Part shown: positions 43,538-53,709 of the stretch, in pieces
Numbering within the stretch: the stretch's first letter is position 1
Layout: the number at the start of each line of letters is the position of its first letter
Assembly: GCA_965242665.1 (NCBI GenBank)
Contig: OZ251484.1
Coordinates: 1,426,001-1,490,000 of the forward strand
Direction of reading: 5' to 3'
Origin: VXLM01 sp965242665
Lineage (GTDB): Bacteria; Chloroflexota; Dehalococcoidia; Lucifugimonadales; VXLM01
DNA length: 64,000 bases
Notes under the pieces: generated by a model
Told to the model about the DNA's origin: nothing
Databases searched by the model: none
What the model saw: only the letters and a program-made list of their open reading frames with translations
Position numbers and translations under genes: made by a program

Positions 43538-44611
43538 GTGCAAAGTAGCTCATTTGCTTCGTCGAAGAGTTCGTTGCCGATCGGCAGGAGGGAGAACGGA
43601 GGCCGCGAGGATGCGGCGCATATCTACGACGAGTTGAAGATATTCACAGGCAACTCTCACCCCCAGCTCGCCCAGGATGTCGCAGACTACCTGAACGTTG
43701 GGCTCGGCAAGTGCGAGGTGTTCAAGTTCAGCAACGACAACACGTTCGTCAAGTTCTTGGAGAACATCCGACAAAAGGACGTGTTTCTCATCCAGCCGAT
43801 CTCCCAGAAGGTAGACGAGCACTGGATGGAGCTGTGGATCATGATCGACGCCGCGCGGCGCGCGTCCGCAGGGCGGATCACCGTCGTCGTTCCGTACTAT
43901 GCCTATGGGCGGACGGACAAGAAGGATCAGCCGCGCGTGGCAATTACCGCGCGCCTCATGGCAGACTTCACTACGGTCGCCGGCGCCGACCGGGTGCTGA
44001 CCATCGACCTCCACGCCGGACAGATCCAGGGGTTCTTCAACATTCCGTTGGACGAGCTATCCGCGCTCCGGATGCTGGCAATGCGCTTTCGCGAGAAGAA
44101 CATTCGAGATGTCGTCGTGACCGCGACGGACGCCGGCGCTGGGCGGCGGGCAAGGGAGGTCGCCGACGTCTTGGATGCTCCAATCGCTTTCGTGGACAAG
44201 GAGCGGCGAGACAACAACGAAAGGGCCGAGGCGGTAAACTTGGTTGGCGAAGTGCGCGGAAAGGCCGCGCTGATCATCGACGAAGAAATCAGCACCGGGG
44301 GGACAGTACTCGAAGCATCCAACGTCCTCTTGAAGCATGGAGCGACCGAGGTCTACTGCGGCGCGACGCACGCCGTCTTCGCAGGAGACGCGCACGAGCG
44401 CCTCGCCGCCAGCGGAATCAAGGAAATCGTGGTCACCGACACCCTGCCGATCCCCCCGCGGAAACGATTCCCGGGACTCGAGATCATCTCCGTGGCGCCG
44501 CTGCTCGGCGAAGCCATCGGACGCATCCACAGCGGCAACTCCATCGGGGCGATGTTCGAGCAAGATTTCGATCTCACCCTCGATCGACAAGTAACGACCG
44601 TCGCCGTGTGA
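43538..44611 (+). CDS. prs: Ribose-phosphate pyrophosphokinase
   Basis: Makes PRPP from ribose 5-phosphate and ATP for nucleotide, His and Trp synthesis. The 357-residue protein shows PYYAYGRTDKKDQPR, TIDLHAGQIQGFF, the AAxDAG-type catalytic segment (VVTATDAGAGRRA) and the PRPP-binding loop IIDEEISTGGT. It is about 40 residues longer than usual at the N-terminus. The GTG at 43538 is chosen for its AAGGGGG site 6 bases upstream; the extra N-terminus is low-complexity Ser-rich. The open frame continues upstream through the repeat array, which is not coding. Confidence 0.92.
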   Translation: MQSSSFASSKSSLPIGRRENGGREDAAHIYDELKIFTGNSHPQLAQDVADYLNVGLGKCEVFKFSNDNTFVKFLENIRQKDVFLIQPISQKVDEHWMELWIMIDAARRASAGRITVVVPYYAYGRTDKKDQPRVAITARLMADFTTVAGADRVLTIDLHAGQIQGFFNIPLDELSALRMLAMRFREKNIRDVVVTATDAGAGRRAREVADVLDAPIAFVDKERRDNNERAEAVNLVGEVRGKAALIIDEEISTGGTVLEASNVLLKHGATEVYCGATHAVFAGDAHERLAASGIKEIVVTDTLPIPPRKRFPGLEIISVAPLLGEAIGRIHSGNSIGAMFEQDFDLTLDRQVTTVAV

Positions 44612-44644
44612 CACCCGACCGTCCTCGACCGCGCGCCGCCCCGG

Positions 44645-45319
44645 TCAGTCCTCCACGACCGCATGGAACGCGATCGGACAGACCACGAGGAAGATCGCGT
44701 CGAACGCGACGAGGATGGACAGCCATCCGGCGCTGCCGAACGTGCCCTTCCCTGCGATGACCCCGGAGGTGATTTCGACGGCGGCGATGATAACCGGCAA
44801 CGCCACCGGAAGAAACAACATGGGGAGCATGACTTCCCGCGCGCGGGTATTGACGGCCATCGACGAGAAGAGTGTCCCCACCGTTACGATGCCCAGAGTG
44901 GACGCGAGGGCGGCTGGCGCCAATTCGACGATCTGGAACGAGAAATCGAACAACAGGGTGAAGACAGGCAGAACGAAGACTTCCACGGCCACCATCAACA
45001 GGAAGTTGGAGAGGGTCTTGCCAAAGAAGATGACCTCTCGGCTGACCGGAGCGAGCATGAGCGCATGGATGTTTCGGTTTTCCTTCTCGAGGGCGAACGA
45101 GCGGTTGAGTCCCAGCGCGCCGCCGAAGACGAAGGCGATCCACAAGATGCCTGGGGCGACGAGTCCGACGGTCTGCGGCGTCGGATCCATGGCGAAGTTG
45201 AAGACTACGATGACGAGCAGAGAGAACGCGAGGACGGCGGCGATGATGTCCTTCGTCCTCGTCTCGAGGACGATGTCCTTCCAAGCGATCGTGAGAATGG
45301 GAGCCAAGTAGCGTTTCAT
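44645..45319 (-). CDS. ccmB: Heme exporter / cytochrome c maturation protein B
   Basis: A 224-residue membrane protein with six helices, typical in length. Family marks are the N-terminus (ILTIAWKDIVLETRTKD), WIAFVFGGALGLNRSFALEKENR and LMLAPVSREVIFFGKTLSN. It is the membrane partner of CcmA in the ABC complex needed for cytochrome c maturation. It overlaps ccmA by 4 bases. No other ccm gene is in the window. Confidence 0.87.
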   Translation of the reverse strand: MKRYLAPILTIAWKDIVLETRTKDIIAAVLAFSLLVIVVFNFAMDPTPQTVGLVAPGILWIAFVFGGALGLNRSFALEKENRNIHALMLAPVSREVIFFGKTLSNFLLMVAVEVFVLPVFTLLFDFSFQIVELAPAALASTLGIVTVGTLFSSMAVNTRAREVMLPMLFLPVALPVIIAAVEITSGVIAGKGTFGSAGWLSILVAFDAIFLVVCPIAFHAVVED

Positions 45320-46050
45320 TTCGTGCTGGCAATGCGCCGCGCGTATATCTCGCGCAATGCGTCGGCGTCATGTTCGTCGGAGACCGTCTGACGGTAGACG
45401 AGGCGACCCTTGGCCAGAATGGCGATTTGGTCCGCCAGATGCAGGGCGCGCTCGATGTCGTGAGTCGTCATGACGACCGTCCGGTTTGGACGAGACTCGT
45501 CGTCCACGGCGCGCTCGAACGCGGCGATGGCCTGCTGGTCGAGTCCGCTCTCTGGCTCGTCCATCAAGAGAATCGGGGGGTCGTGGAGGAGGGCGCGGGC
45601 GAGAGAGATGCGCTTCTTCCAACCGTGGGAGAGTGTGGCGACGCGGTGGTCGAGGCGCGCGGAAACGTCGATGCGGTCGGATACGGCGCGGATACGGTCG
45701 TCCGCGTCTTCGATATCGAACATTCGCGCGGAGAAACGCAGATTTTCGCGCCCGGTAAGCTCGTCGTACAGGAGCGGATCATGCGTCACCACTCCGACGA
45801 ATCTCCTGGCCAACGTCCCATGGCGCGCGAGGTCGAGCCCGGCGATGCGAGCCGAGCCGGAATCCGGCTTCGATATGGACGCAAGTATCTTGATGAGGGT
45901 CGTCTTGCCCGATCCGTTCGGGCCGAGCACGACGAGGGTGCGGCCTCGATCCAGGGTGAGGTCGACGTTGTCGAGTGCGGTCGCGCGGCCGTATGCCTTG
46001 CTCACGCGCGCAAGCTCGACAGCGGGCCCATGGAAAGCGGCGCTAGTCAT
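45316..46050 (-). CDS. ccmA: Cytochrome c maturation ATP-binding protein A
   Basis: A 244-residue ABC ATPase: Walker A GPNGSGKTT (about 43-51), an atypical signature LSHGWKKR (about 140-147), Walker B ILLMDEPESGLD (about 160-171) and a His-loop (MTTHD). The signature departs from LSGGQ, as is common in CcmA-like proteins. It couples to ccmB through a 4-base overlap, which together with its length is the reason for the CcmA call rather than a generic ABC protein. Confidence 0.85.
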   Translation of the reverse strand: MTSAAFHGPAVELARVSKAYGRATALDNVDLTLDRGRTLVVLGPNGSGKTTLIKILASISKPDSGSARIAGLDLARHGTLARRFVGVVTHDPLLYDELTGRENLRFSARMFDIEDADDRIRAVSDRIDVSARLDHRVATLSHGWKKRISLARALLHDPPILLMDEPESGLDQQAIAAFERAVDDESRPNRTVVMTTHDIERALHLADQIAILAKGRLVYRQTVSDEHDADALREIYARRIASTK

Positions 46051-46235
46051 CGGCGTCGAGGGCGCAAGCGCGACAGCGGCGCAGCTCTCTCCACGCGCCG
46101 GCGACGAGACGCAGCGCCGAGCACACGCCAGAAGCCCAGGACGCCGTATGACCCTCCATGCGGGAAAATGCCGCCGTGCGGGTCACGCGCCGCCTTTGGG
46201 CCTGTAGAGTTGCAGCCACTGGGGGTTCGGACGTC

Positions 46236-48869
46236 CTATCGTCTCTTGGCAGCCTTCTTTTCCATGCGTTTGCGTGCGCGGCGCTCCGCGCGGGACATCT
46301 GCCCCCCGTTGGATTCCGCGTCCGCGGTCGCAGGCGATGGCTGCGGCGGCGCAGAACGAGCGACGGCGGAGCGCGAGCCTCTCCGCCTTGCGGACGGACG
46401 GTCGTCACGCGGCTCTGTGCTCCGCACCTGGTAGATCATCCGGGCCACGTCGGATTGAATGCGCTCCAACAGGGTTTGGAACTGCTCGTATCCCCGTGTC
46501 TTGTACATGACGAGGGGATCACGCTGTCCGTAGGAGTAGAGGCCGATACCTTGGCGCAAGTTCTCCATGCTGGTCAGGTGCTGCACCCAGTGGGAGTCGA
46601 TCACGCGCAGCATGATGGCGCGCTCGATATGCCGCATCACGTCCGAAGAGAACGCTTCTTCCATCTCGGAGTAACGCCGTTTCGCGAGCGCGTGCGTATC
46701 GTCGTATATCGCGTCGACCGACATGTCGATCAGTTCGTCCGGGTCGGCCAGCTTCTCATCGAGAGGAAGTATCTTCCGAAGTTCATCTACCAGTCCATCC
46801 ACATCCCAGTCATCAGGACGCACGCCCTGAAGGAAGCCGTCGAGTACCGCAGTAAGCTCCTTCTCCACCATCTCCTCGACATTGCCTCGGATGTCCGAGC
46901 CGGAGAGGACCTTGTCGCGCTGCTCGTAGATGACCTGCCGGTGGGTATTGACGACGTCGTCGTACTCGACGAGGTGCTTGCGGATGTCGAAATGATGCGA
47001 CTCGACTTTGACTTGGGCACCCTGAATGGATTTGGTCACCATCTTGTTCTCTAGGGGGGCGTCATCTTCCAGTCCGGCCCAACCCATGATCGTCTGGATG
47101 CGTTCTCCGGCGAAACGCCGCATGAGGTCGTCATCCAGGGCGACGTAGAAGCGGGACTCGCCTGGGTCGCCTTGGCGTCCGGAGCGCCCGCGCAACTGGT
47201 TGTCGATCCGCCGCGCCTCGTGCTTTTCGGATCCGAGGATGAATAGCCCTCCGAGTTCGATAATCTCTTGATGATCGCGCTCCCACTGTTCTGGGGGGAG
47301 TTCGTCGAGGAACTCGGGGTTTCCTCCGAGCACGATGTCGGTTCCCCGTCCTGCCATATTGGTGGCGACCGTGACCGCGCCCGGCCTTCCCGCCTGGGCG
47401 ATGACGAGCGCCTCGCGCTCGTGCTGCTTGGCGTTCAATACCTCATGCTTGATCTTCCGACGAGAGAGCATCTTGCTGATGATCTCCGACTTGGAGATGT
47501 CCGTAGTGCCGACGAGGATGGGTTGTCCGCGCGTGTGACGAGCCTCGATCTCGTCGCCAATTGCCTTGTACTTGGCCTTCTGGTCCTTGTAGATCAGATC
47601 CGGCTGGTCTGCTCGGACCATGGGGAGGTTGGTCGGCACCTCCACGACGTCTAGCTTGTATATCTTCCAAAACTCTTCGGCTTCGGTGACGGCGGTGCCC
47701 GTCATGCCCGCCAACTTGTCGTACAAGCGGAAGTAGTTTTGCAGAGTGATGGTCGCATAGGTTATCGACTCGCGCTGGATGGGTACGCTCTCTTTGGCTT
47801 CGATGGCCTGATGCAAGCCGTCGGAGAAGCGGCGGCCTGGAGTCAACCGGCCGGTGAACTCATCGACGATGACGACTTCACGGTCCTTGACGACGTACTC
47901 GCGGTCTCTCTGGAAGATGGCGTGCGCCTTCAATGCGTTTTCCGCGAAATGGACGAGCCGGAAATTCTCCGGGGCGTACATATTCTTGACGCGGAGCATC
48001 CGCTCCAGCTTGGTCATGCCCTCGGACGTGAGGGATGCGGAGCGCAGCTTTTCGTCGATGGTGTAGTCGATGTCCGCTTTGAGGGTTGCGACGAACCGCG
48101 CGAATTTCACGTAGTCCTTGGCGGACTCCTCGGCCGGGCCGCTGATGATGAGCGGAGTTCTGGCCTCGTCGATCAGGATGTTGTCGACTTCGTCGACTAT
48201 CGCGTAGTTTCGGTCGCGCTGGACGCGCTGAGAAATATCCACCGCCATGGCGTCCCGCAAGTAGTCGAACCCAAACTCGCTGTTCGTTCCATAGGTAATG
48301 TCCGCCAAGTACGCATCTTGGCGCTCGATTGGACGAAGGTTCTCAAAACCCCTCTTTGGATTTTCTACCGTCGGATCGTACAGGTACGCCGATTGGTGCT
48401 GGAGGGTGGCGACCGAGGCTCCAAGGGCATGGTACACTCCCCCCATCCATTGGGCGTCCCGCTTGGCCAAGTAGTCGTTTACGGTGACGACGTGGACGCC
48501 CTTGCCGGTAAGCGCGTTGAGATAGGTCGGGAGAGTTGCCACGAGAGTCTTGCCTTCTCCCGTCTTCATCTCGGCGATCTTGCCTTGGTGGAGCACGATG
48601 CCGCCAATGAGTTGGACGTCGAAGTGACGCATGCCGAGGGTGCGCTTGGCCGCCTCGCGGACTGCTGCAAACGCCTCCGTCCGGATATCCTCTAGATCGC
48701 CGCCGTCCGCGAGAAAGGCCTTGAACTCGTCCGTCTTGGCGCGCAACCCATCGTCGGACAAGCCCTCGAATTCCGGCTCCAAAGCGTTGATGTCGTCGAC
48801 ATCCGGACGCAGGCGCTTGACGGCTTTGTCGTCTCCTCCGGTGATGAGCTTCGTCATGGTCTTTAGCAT
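46236..48869 (-). CDS. secA: Preprotein translocase ATPase SecA
   Basis: Drives proteins through SecYEG using ATP. The 877-residue protein carries Walker A MKTGEGKT (101-108), DEVDNILIDEARTPL, YGTNSEFGFDYLRDAM, NMAGRGTDIVLGGN and GRSGRQGDPG. The start is the ATG at 48869 after GAGGGA; the open frame extends 16 codons further upstream without a site. It lacks the C-terminal Cys/His zinc motif of many SecA proteins and ends in a basic tail (ERRARKRMEKKAAKRR). It is divergent from gatC-gatA across 222 bases. Confidence 0.95.
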   Translation of the reverse strand: MLKTMTKLITGGDDKAVKRLRPDVDDINALEPEFEGLSDDGLRAKTDEFKAFLADGGDLEDIRTEAFAAVREAAKRTLGMRHFDVQLIGGIVLHQGKIAEMKTGEGKTLVATLPTYLNALTGKGVHVVTVNDYLAKRDAQWMGGVYHALGASVATLQHQSAYLYDPTVENPKRGFENLRPIERQDAYLADITYGTNSEFGFDYLRDAMAVDISQRVQRDRNYAIVDEVDNILIDEARTPLIISGPAEESAKDYVKFARFVATLKADIDYTIDEKLRSASLTSEGMTKLERMLRVKNMYAPENFRLVHFAENALKAHAIFQRDREYVVKDREVVIVDEFTGRLTPGRRFSDGLHQAIEAKESVPIQRESITYATITLQNYFRLYDKLAGMTGTAVTEAEEFWKIYKLDVVEVPTNLPMVRADQPDLIYKDQKAKYKAIGDEIEARHTRGQPILVGTTDISKSEIISKMLSRRKIKHEVLNAKQHEREALVIAQAGRPGAVTVATNMAGRGTDIVLGGNPEFLDELPPEQWERDHQEIIELGGLFILGSEKHEARRIDNQLRGRSGRQGDPGESRFYVALDDDLMRRFAGERIQTIMGWAGLEDDAPLENKMVTKSIQGAQVKVESHHFDIRKHLVEYDDVVNTHRQVIYEQRDKVLSGSDIRGNVEEMVEKELTAVLDGFLQGVRPDDWDVDGLVDELRKILPLDEKLADPDELIDMSVDAIYDDTHALAKRRYSEMEEAFSSDVMRHIERAIMLRVIDSHWVQHLTSMENLRQGIGLYSYGQRDPLVMYKTRGYEQFQTLLERIQSDVARMIYQVRSTEPRDDRPSARRRGSRSAVARSAPPQPSPATADAESNGGQMSRAERRARKRMEKKAAKRR

Positions 48870-49044
48870 TTCGTCTTCCCTCGACAGTACCCGCTCGACG
48901 AGGCGCAGCGCCGGCAACCCCGTGCAAGCGCTCCCCGTCCACTCGATACGAATCTCCCTCTTCTATCATACAACGAATCCCGCACGCGCGCAGGGGGTTC
49001 GATTGGGCGCCCGTGTTCTCGACTAGCCTCTTGCGCCAGGATTC

Positions 49045-49053
49045 TGCTACAAT
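49045..49053 (+). promoter_or_regulatory. Extended -10 promoter for gatCA
   Basis: TGC-TACAAT (hexamer 49048-49053), 39 bases before the gatC start. No good -35 box is seen. Confidence 0.5.
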
Positions 49054-49091
49054 TCGCATCGATTCCAATTCTCACACAGCGGAGGGAACTC

Positions 49092-49382
49092 GTGTCGCTC
49101 ACTTCCGACGAAGTACGGCTTATCGCACTGTTGGCGAGAGTCGGCATGACCGAAGAAGAGATCGAACTCATGCGGGAGCAGCTCTCGGACATCCTGTCGC
49201 ACTTTCGCGTGCTTCAGCAAATCGATACCGACGGCGTCGAGCCAACGGCCTACTCCGTCGAAACGAATTCCGTCATGCGGGACGACGAACCGCGGCCGGG
49301 CCTGCCCGCCGAAGACGCCCTGGCGAACGCGCCGCGCCGCGAAGGCGACTACGTTCGCGTCCGCCCTGTGCTCGACAACTAG
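49092..49382 (+). CDS. gatC: Glutamyl-tRNA(Gln)/aspartyl-tRNA(Asn) amidotransferase subunit C
   Basis: A 96-residue subunit that stabilises GatA in the GatCAB complex, which converts Glu-tRNA(Gln) to Gln-tRNA(Gln). Features: LTSDEVRLIALLARVGMTEEE and the HFRVLQQIDTDGVEPT block, then DDEPRPGLPAEDALANAP. GTG start with GGAGGG upstream. gatA begins 3 bases after its stop; gatB is not in the window. Confidence 0.92.
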   Translation: MSLTSDEVRLIALLARVGMTEEEIELMREQLSDILSHFRVLQQIDTDGVEPTAYSVETNSVMRDDEPRPGLPAEDALANAPRREGDYVRVRPVLDN

Positions 49383-49385
49383 ACC

Positions 49386-50957
49386 ATGCCATCCATCGAA
49401 GTCGAAGCGATGACCGTCCAAAGGGCCAGGCAACTGCTCGATACTGGAGAAGTCTCCGCGGTCGAGTTGGCAGAAGCATTTCTGGACCGCATCGACGCGA
49501 TCGACCCCGCGTTGAAGGCGTTCGTCACCGTTACGCCCGAGCGTGCGAGAGCGCAGGCGCGCAAAGCGGACGAACGCATTGCGGCAGGAGATGCCCACGC
49601 ACTGACCGGCATCCCAATGCAGTTGAAGGACAACATGGCCACCAAGGGGGTGCGGACGACGTGCTCCTCGCGGATGCTGGCAGACTTCGTGCCTCCATAC
49701 GATGCCGCCGTCACGCGCAAGCTGTACGACCAAGGCGCAGTTCTGCTCGGAAAGGGCAATCTCGACGAGTTCGCAATGGGATCGTCGACGGAGAACTCCG
49801 CCTTCTTCCCAACCCGCAACCCGTGGGACACCGCGCGCGTGCCCGGGGGAAGCAGCGGGGGGCCGGCCGCCGCAGTCGCAGCGGGAGAGTGCGTATACGC
49901 CCTGGGCTCCGATACGGGGGGCAGCATCCGCCAACCCGCCTCGTTTTGCGGCGTCGTCGGCCTGAAGCCAACCTACGGACTCGTGAGCCGATACGGACTG
50001 GTCGCCTTCGCCAGCTCCCTCGACCAGATCGGCCCCATCACCAAGAACGTCAGCGACGCAGCCATCGTCCTCAACGCCATCGCAGGACACGACCCGCGCG
50101 ATGCGACGTCGATCGACTCTCCCCCGCACGACTATACTCGATCTCTGACCGGAAGCATCGATGGACTCCGGATCGGCATTCCAAAGGAGTACTTCGTCGC
50201 CGGGGTGGATCCCGGAGTGGATGCGGCGGTACGGACGGCGGTCGAGATGATGGAAAGCTTGGGGGCAATCGTCTCGGAGACATCGCTGCCCAGCACGCCC
50301 TACGCAATGGCGGTCTATTACATCGTCGCGCCGTCGGAGGCATCGGCGAATCTGGCGCGGTACGACGGAGTGAAGTACGGCTACTCGGTGGATTCCCGCC
50401 TTCGCGGGAATGACGTGGGAGGGTGCGGGAACGACTGGGGGGCTGGAGGGAATGACGCGGCGGCTGGCGGGAGCAAGGCGGGGGCTGGAGGGAATGACGT
50501 AGCCGGGATGACCACATGGGACGCGCTGGAGAAGACTAGGCAGGATGGATTTGGGGCGGAGGTCAAGCGGCGCATCATGCTTGGAACCTATGCGCTCTCG
50601 GCCGGATACTACGACGCATGGTACAAGAAGGCGCTTCAGGTGCGTACTCTCATTCGACGCGAGTTCAATGCTGCATTCGAGGATTTCGACGTGCTGGTAT
50701 CTCCCACATCTCCAACGACCGCATTCCCATTTGGAGAAAAGACGGAAGACCCCTACACGATGTACTTGAACGACGTGTTTACGCAGCCCGCCAATATCGC
50801 AGGAATACCCGCCATATCCGTACCAGCGGGAATGTGCGGCGGACTCCCAGTGGGGCTCCAGTTCATGGCCTCGCACTTCCAGGAAGCCCAGCTCCTCCGG
50901 GCAGCCTACGCCTACGAGCAAGCAACGGAGTGGCACACGCTTCGGCCAGAACTCTAG
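49386..50957 (+). CDS. gatA: Amidotransferase subunit A with an in-frame repeat insertion
   Basis: A 523-residue amidase-signature enzyme of the GatCAB complex. Catalytic Lys81, Ser156 (in GGSSGGP) and Ser180 (in SDTGGS) are all present at the usual spacing. Residues about 335-377 are an extra segment encoded by a dRS3-like palindrome and its satellites (DSRLRGNDVGGCGND, GAGGND), placed between the normal ARYDGVKYGY and the KTRQDGFGAEVKRRIMLGTY block. The frame is kept. The insertion falls in a likely surface loop, so the enzyme may still work; as an amidotransferase of this kind is normally essential, it probably does. Confidence 0.93.
   Translation: MPSIEVEAMTVQRARQLLDTGEVSAVELAEAFLDRIDAIDPALKAFVTVTPERARAQARKADERIAAGDAHALTGIPMQLKDNMATKGVRTTCSSRMLADFVPPYDAAVTRKLYDQGAVLLGKGNLDEFAMGSSTENSAFFPTRNPWDTARVPGGSSGGPAAAVAAGECVYALGSDTGGSIRQPASFCGVVGLKPTYGLVSRYGLVAFASSLDQIGPITKNVSDAAIVLNAIAGHDPRDATSIDSPPHDYTRSLTGSIDGLRIGIPKEYFVAGVDPGVDAAVRTAVEMMESLGAIVSETSLPSTPYAMAVYYIVAPSEASANLARYDGVKYGYSVDSRLRGNDVGGCGNDWGAGGNDAAAGGSKAGAGGNDVAGMTTWDALEKTRQDGFGAEVKRRIMLGTYALSAGYYDAWYKKALQVRTLIRREFNAAFEDFDVLVSPTSPTTAFPFGEKTEDPYTMYLNDVFTQPANIAGIPAISVPAGMCGGLPVGLQFMASHFQEAQLLRAAYAYEQATEWHTLRPEL
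50392..50510 (+). repeat. dRS3-like element inside gatA
   Basis: ATTCCC-N8-GGGAAT (50392-50411) followed by GGGAATGAC-type satellites, all translated as part of GatA. Same orientation rule as the intergenic arrays: satellites only on the 3' side of the core. Confidence 0.85.
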
Positions 50958-51002
50958 CCGCCCGCATCCACCTGCCGCAGCGGAAATCTGCCCGCCGTGT
51001 CA

Positions 51003-51100
51003 TTCCCACACCATCCCATCATTCCCACACCCCTCACGCCATTCCCATACCTCTCCCGTCGTTCCCGCAACCCTTCCGTCATTCCCGCGAAGGCGGGAAT
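51003..51100 (-). repeat. dRS3-like palindrome with satellites, minus orientation
   Basis: The core at 51081-51100 and satellites (CATTCCCAC-type) to its left read, on the minus strand, as the same core-then-satellite order found elsewhere. It lies between gatA and the 3' end of the second glycosyltransferase-like gene. Confidence 0.85.
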
Positions 51101-51174
51101 CTGGCGCCCCCGCGTCCGACGACCCCTCACTCCCGCGCGCCCGGGGCGAACAACAGCGCCCCCATGAGCCCGCG

Positions 51175-53551
51175 TCACTCCCGCGCGTCTGGGGCGAACT
51201 CCACCTCCCAAATGCGGTCGGTGCCGTCGAACTGCCCGGTGACGATCCGCGCGATGCCGTACTGTGGAAGACCGACCCCGGCCAGACACTTGCCGTCGAA
51301 CAGCACGCCGCGCACGTCGAAGTCAAAGTCGAGGTTGTCGAACCCATGCTCCCTACGGCGACTGTCCGGAAGATCGTCGAGAGCCTCGGGAAAGACGTGC
51401 AGGAAGAAGGGCACATCAGTATCGGCGCCGCCGCACGGCTCCTTGACGTAGTACAAATTGCCCCCATCGAGGTACACGTCGAACTCCGAGCGCGCAACGG
51501 GTTCGTTGGAAGTGATCGATTGGTACTCGGAGATGAGTTTGGGCCCTTGCACGACATGCGCTATACTCCAAACCTCCGCCCAATCGAGTCGGACTCGACC
51601 TGTGCGAATCCCTGCGATGTCGTACTGCGGGAGATCGACGCTGGCCAGACATCTGCCGTCGAATAGCAAGCCGCGGTTGCCGACAGCGAAGTCGAATCTG
51701 TCGAACTTATGCTCCCTGCGGCGAATGTCCGGAAGATCGTCGAGGGCCTCGGGAAAGACGTGCAGGAAGAAGCGCGCATCGAGATCCGATCTGTTGCACG
51801 GCTCCTTGAGGAAGTACACCGTGCCGTCAATGAGATACACGTCGAAATCCTTCTGAGCCAAGGGCTCGATGGACGTGACCGACCTATACGTGGATCGATG
51901 CCATGCCGTCAAGCCGGCCATGTCGTAGAGGAACAATTGCCGGTTCTGTGGAGTGAGGAGTGCGTCCGTGGCGAATCGTCGGCGAGCGACGAGGAATTTG
52001 TGACCCGCAGTAGAAGGGTATCCAAAATCTATGAAGGCCAAGTTTAGATAGTACGACACTGCGTGCAGAGGCAGCAGTTCTCGGATGCCGCCGCGATCGG
52101 TGACGATGACCGTCCCTCCCGCAGTCGCCTCGCGCATGGCAAGCGCGTCCCGCTCCGCCGCCTTCGCTGCCTTCGCCGCTCTCTCCTCCGCGTAGTACCC
52201 AGCGAAGCCTCTCATCTGGAAGCTGGAGACTGCAAAGAGCGCGGCTGCGGCCACGGCAACGGCCGCGATGACGCCGTCCCGACCGGCCAGCCTCCTCGCC
52301 AACAGCAGGACGATGGTGAAGAAGACCAACGGGAGGCCGATATAGTAGATACTCTCGAAGTCATTGAGTGCGGTATTGTGGCGCATTGGCAGCGCCCAGA
52401 AGAAGCCGAACGATGCCAGGGTAACGAACAGGATTCTCAGACGAACGAACAGAGAGCCGATCAGACACGCCGCAGACAGAACGACGCCGAGTACGACGAC
52501 CCTGTCTTTCGGCAGCCACGCAGGACCTTGAGCCGTATTGCCCTCCCCAAGCAAGGCGTAGGGAATGAACATTCGGACGATGTCTCGGAACTGCCCTTCC
52601 AGGAAAGAACTCCAGCCTATGTGATCGGCACTTCCGATCCCGCCAGACCCGGTGCGCTTCAGCATAGACTTGAAGGACGGCAATTCCGTCAGCGGCGTTT
52701 CCCCGCCTAATGCGGCGTACTCCATCGTGAAGTTGAAGGTGAGGATGGACAGGCCAAACCCCAGCACAACTGCGCCCAGCAGCAGGTAGCGGCTGCGAAG
52801 CAGCGCGGAGGCCGCGCGTTTTACTTGACATAATACGGGGGGGGGGGGGGGGGGGGGTAGAAGTTGCGGAGGCAGAACGCGCCCGCAACAGGTCGCGCGC
52901 AAGCCCGAAGATGACGAACGGCAGCACCAGGGCCAAGACGTGCCATCCCAACAGCAACGCGATGCACGTCTTGACGAGCAGCTGACGGAAGCGGCCTTCC
53001 TGCACGAAGACGACCATGCCGTGGAAGACCAATAACACCCCGAAGAGGTCGGGCATCCCCTCGTTGGCTGTCATGTCGTTGTGGTAGAGCAGGTGGTACG
53101 ACGAGAACGCCAGCAGCGTTGCAGTGAGTGCAACCCACCGGTTGGATGTGAGGCGGCAGAGCGAGAGATATGCGAGGACCGCCGCGACTGCGAAGAACAG
53201 CAGCATGAGGATTCTAGCGGCCATGATTTGGGCGGACGGGTTACCGGAGACTGGCAGGGTGGCCGCCTTCATGGCTGCGTAGCCGGCCGGCGGGAAGCGG
53301 TTGTACGGCGCGTAACGGACTGCGCCGTCGTCGTCTATGAACCGACGATGAAACCGCTGGAAGCCGTGTTCGGGGGAGAGGTTCACGGCTATCGTCAGGT
53401 GTTCCGAGGATGTCCAGTTGTGATAGTCCCCTCGGTAGAAACGCCCTCGGTCGTCGCCGAACACGAACACCGTCGACAGCGCAAGCAACAGCAGGGCGAG
53501 GGGTAGCAACGGGGATCGCAGCGCGGGCGTGATTCTGTCGAGTGATGTCAT
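51175..53551 (-). CDS. Putative phase-variable GT-C-type membrane glycosyltransferase, copy B (out of frame)
   Basis: Paralogue of the gene at 17017-19376, on the opposite strand. The N-terminal frame starts at 53551 (same CCAAGC-ATG context), with NRFPPAGY and the YHNDMTANEG membrane region. At the 21-base tract (52837-52857) it leaves the frame that encodes the rest: membrane segments, then two repeats of about 115 residues (YFLKEPC/YYVKEPC, FFLHVFPEALDDLPD, FDGKCLA). Here 20 or 23 C would restore a 791-residue protein, because this copy has one T fewer just after the tract (AAGTAAAA against AAGTTAAAA). In the present state it reads into an unrelated tail. Transferase function is inferred from topology. 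Confidence 0.7.
52837..52857 (-). repeat. 21-base poly-C tract on the minus strand (frame switch)
   Basis: Written as 21 G on the plus strand. It lies at the same codon position as the tract at 17711-17731 and has the same length. The frame is restored by 20 or 23 bases. Confidence 0.9.
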
Positions 53552-53709
53552 GCTTGGGAGACGTGCGCGAAGAGAGGCGTATAGGGCATTATACTATACC
53601 GACGGCCGGGCGCTGTTGACAAGCGCGCGTCGAGTCTGCTAATGTGCGTTGCGAACGTCCCTGCCCTCGTCGGATCTCATTTCTGCAGCGTCAGAACAAG
53701 GAGGCAACC

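Noticed and set aside
48984..49010. GGTTCGATT-like sequence considered as a tRNA T-arm
   Set aside because: No flanking acceptor or anticodon stem can be drawn.
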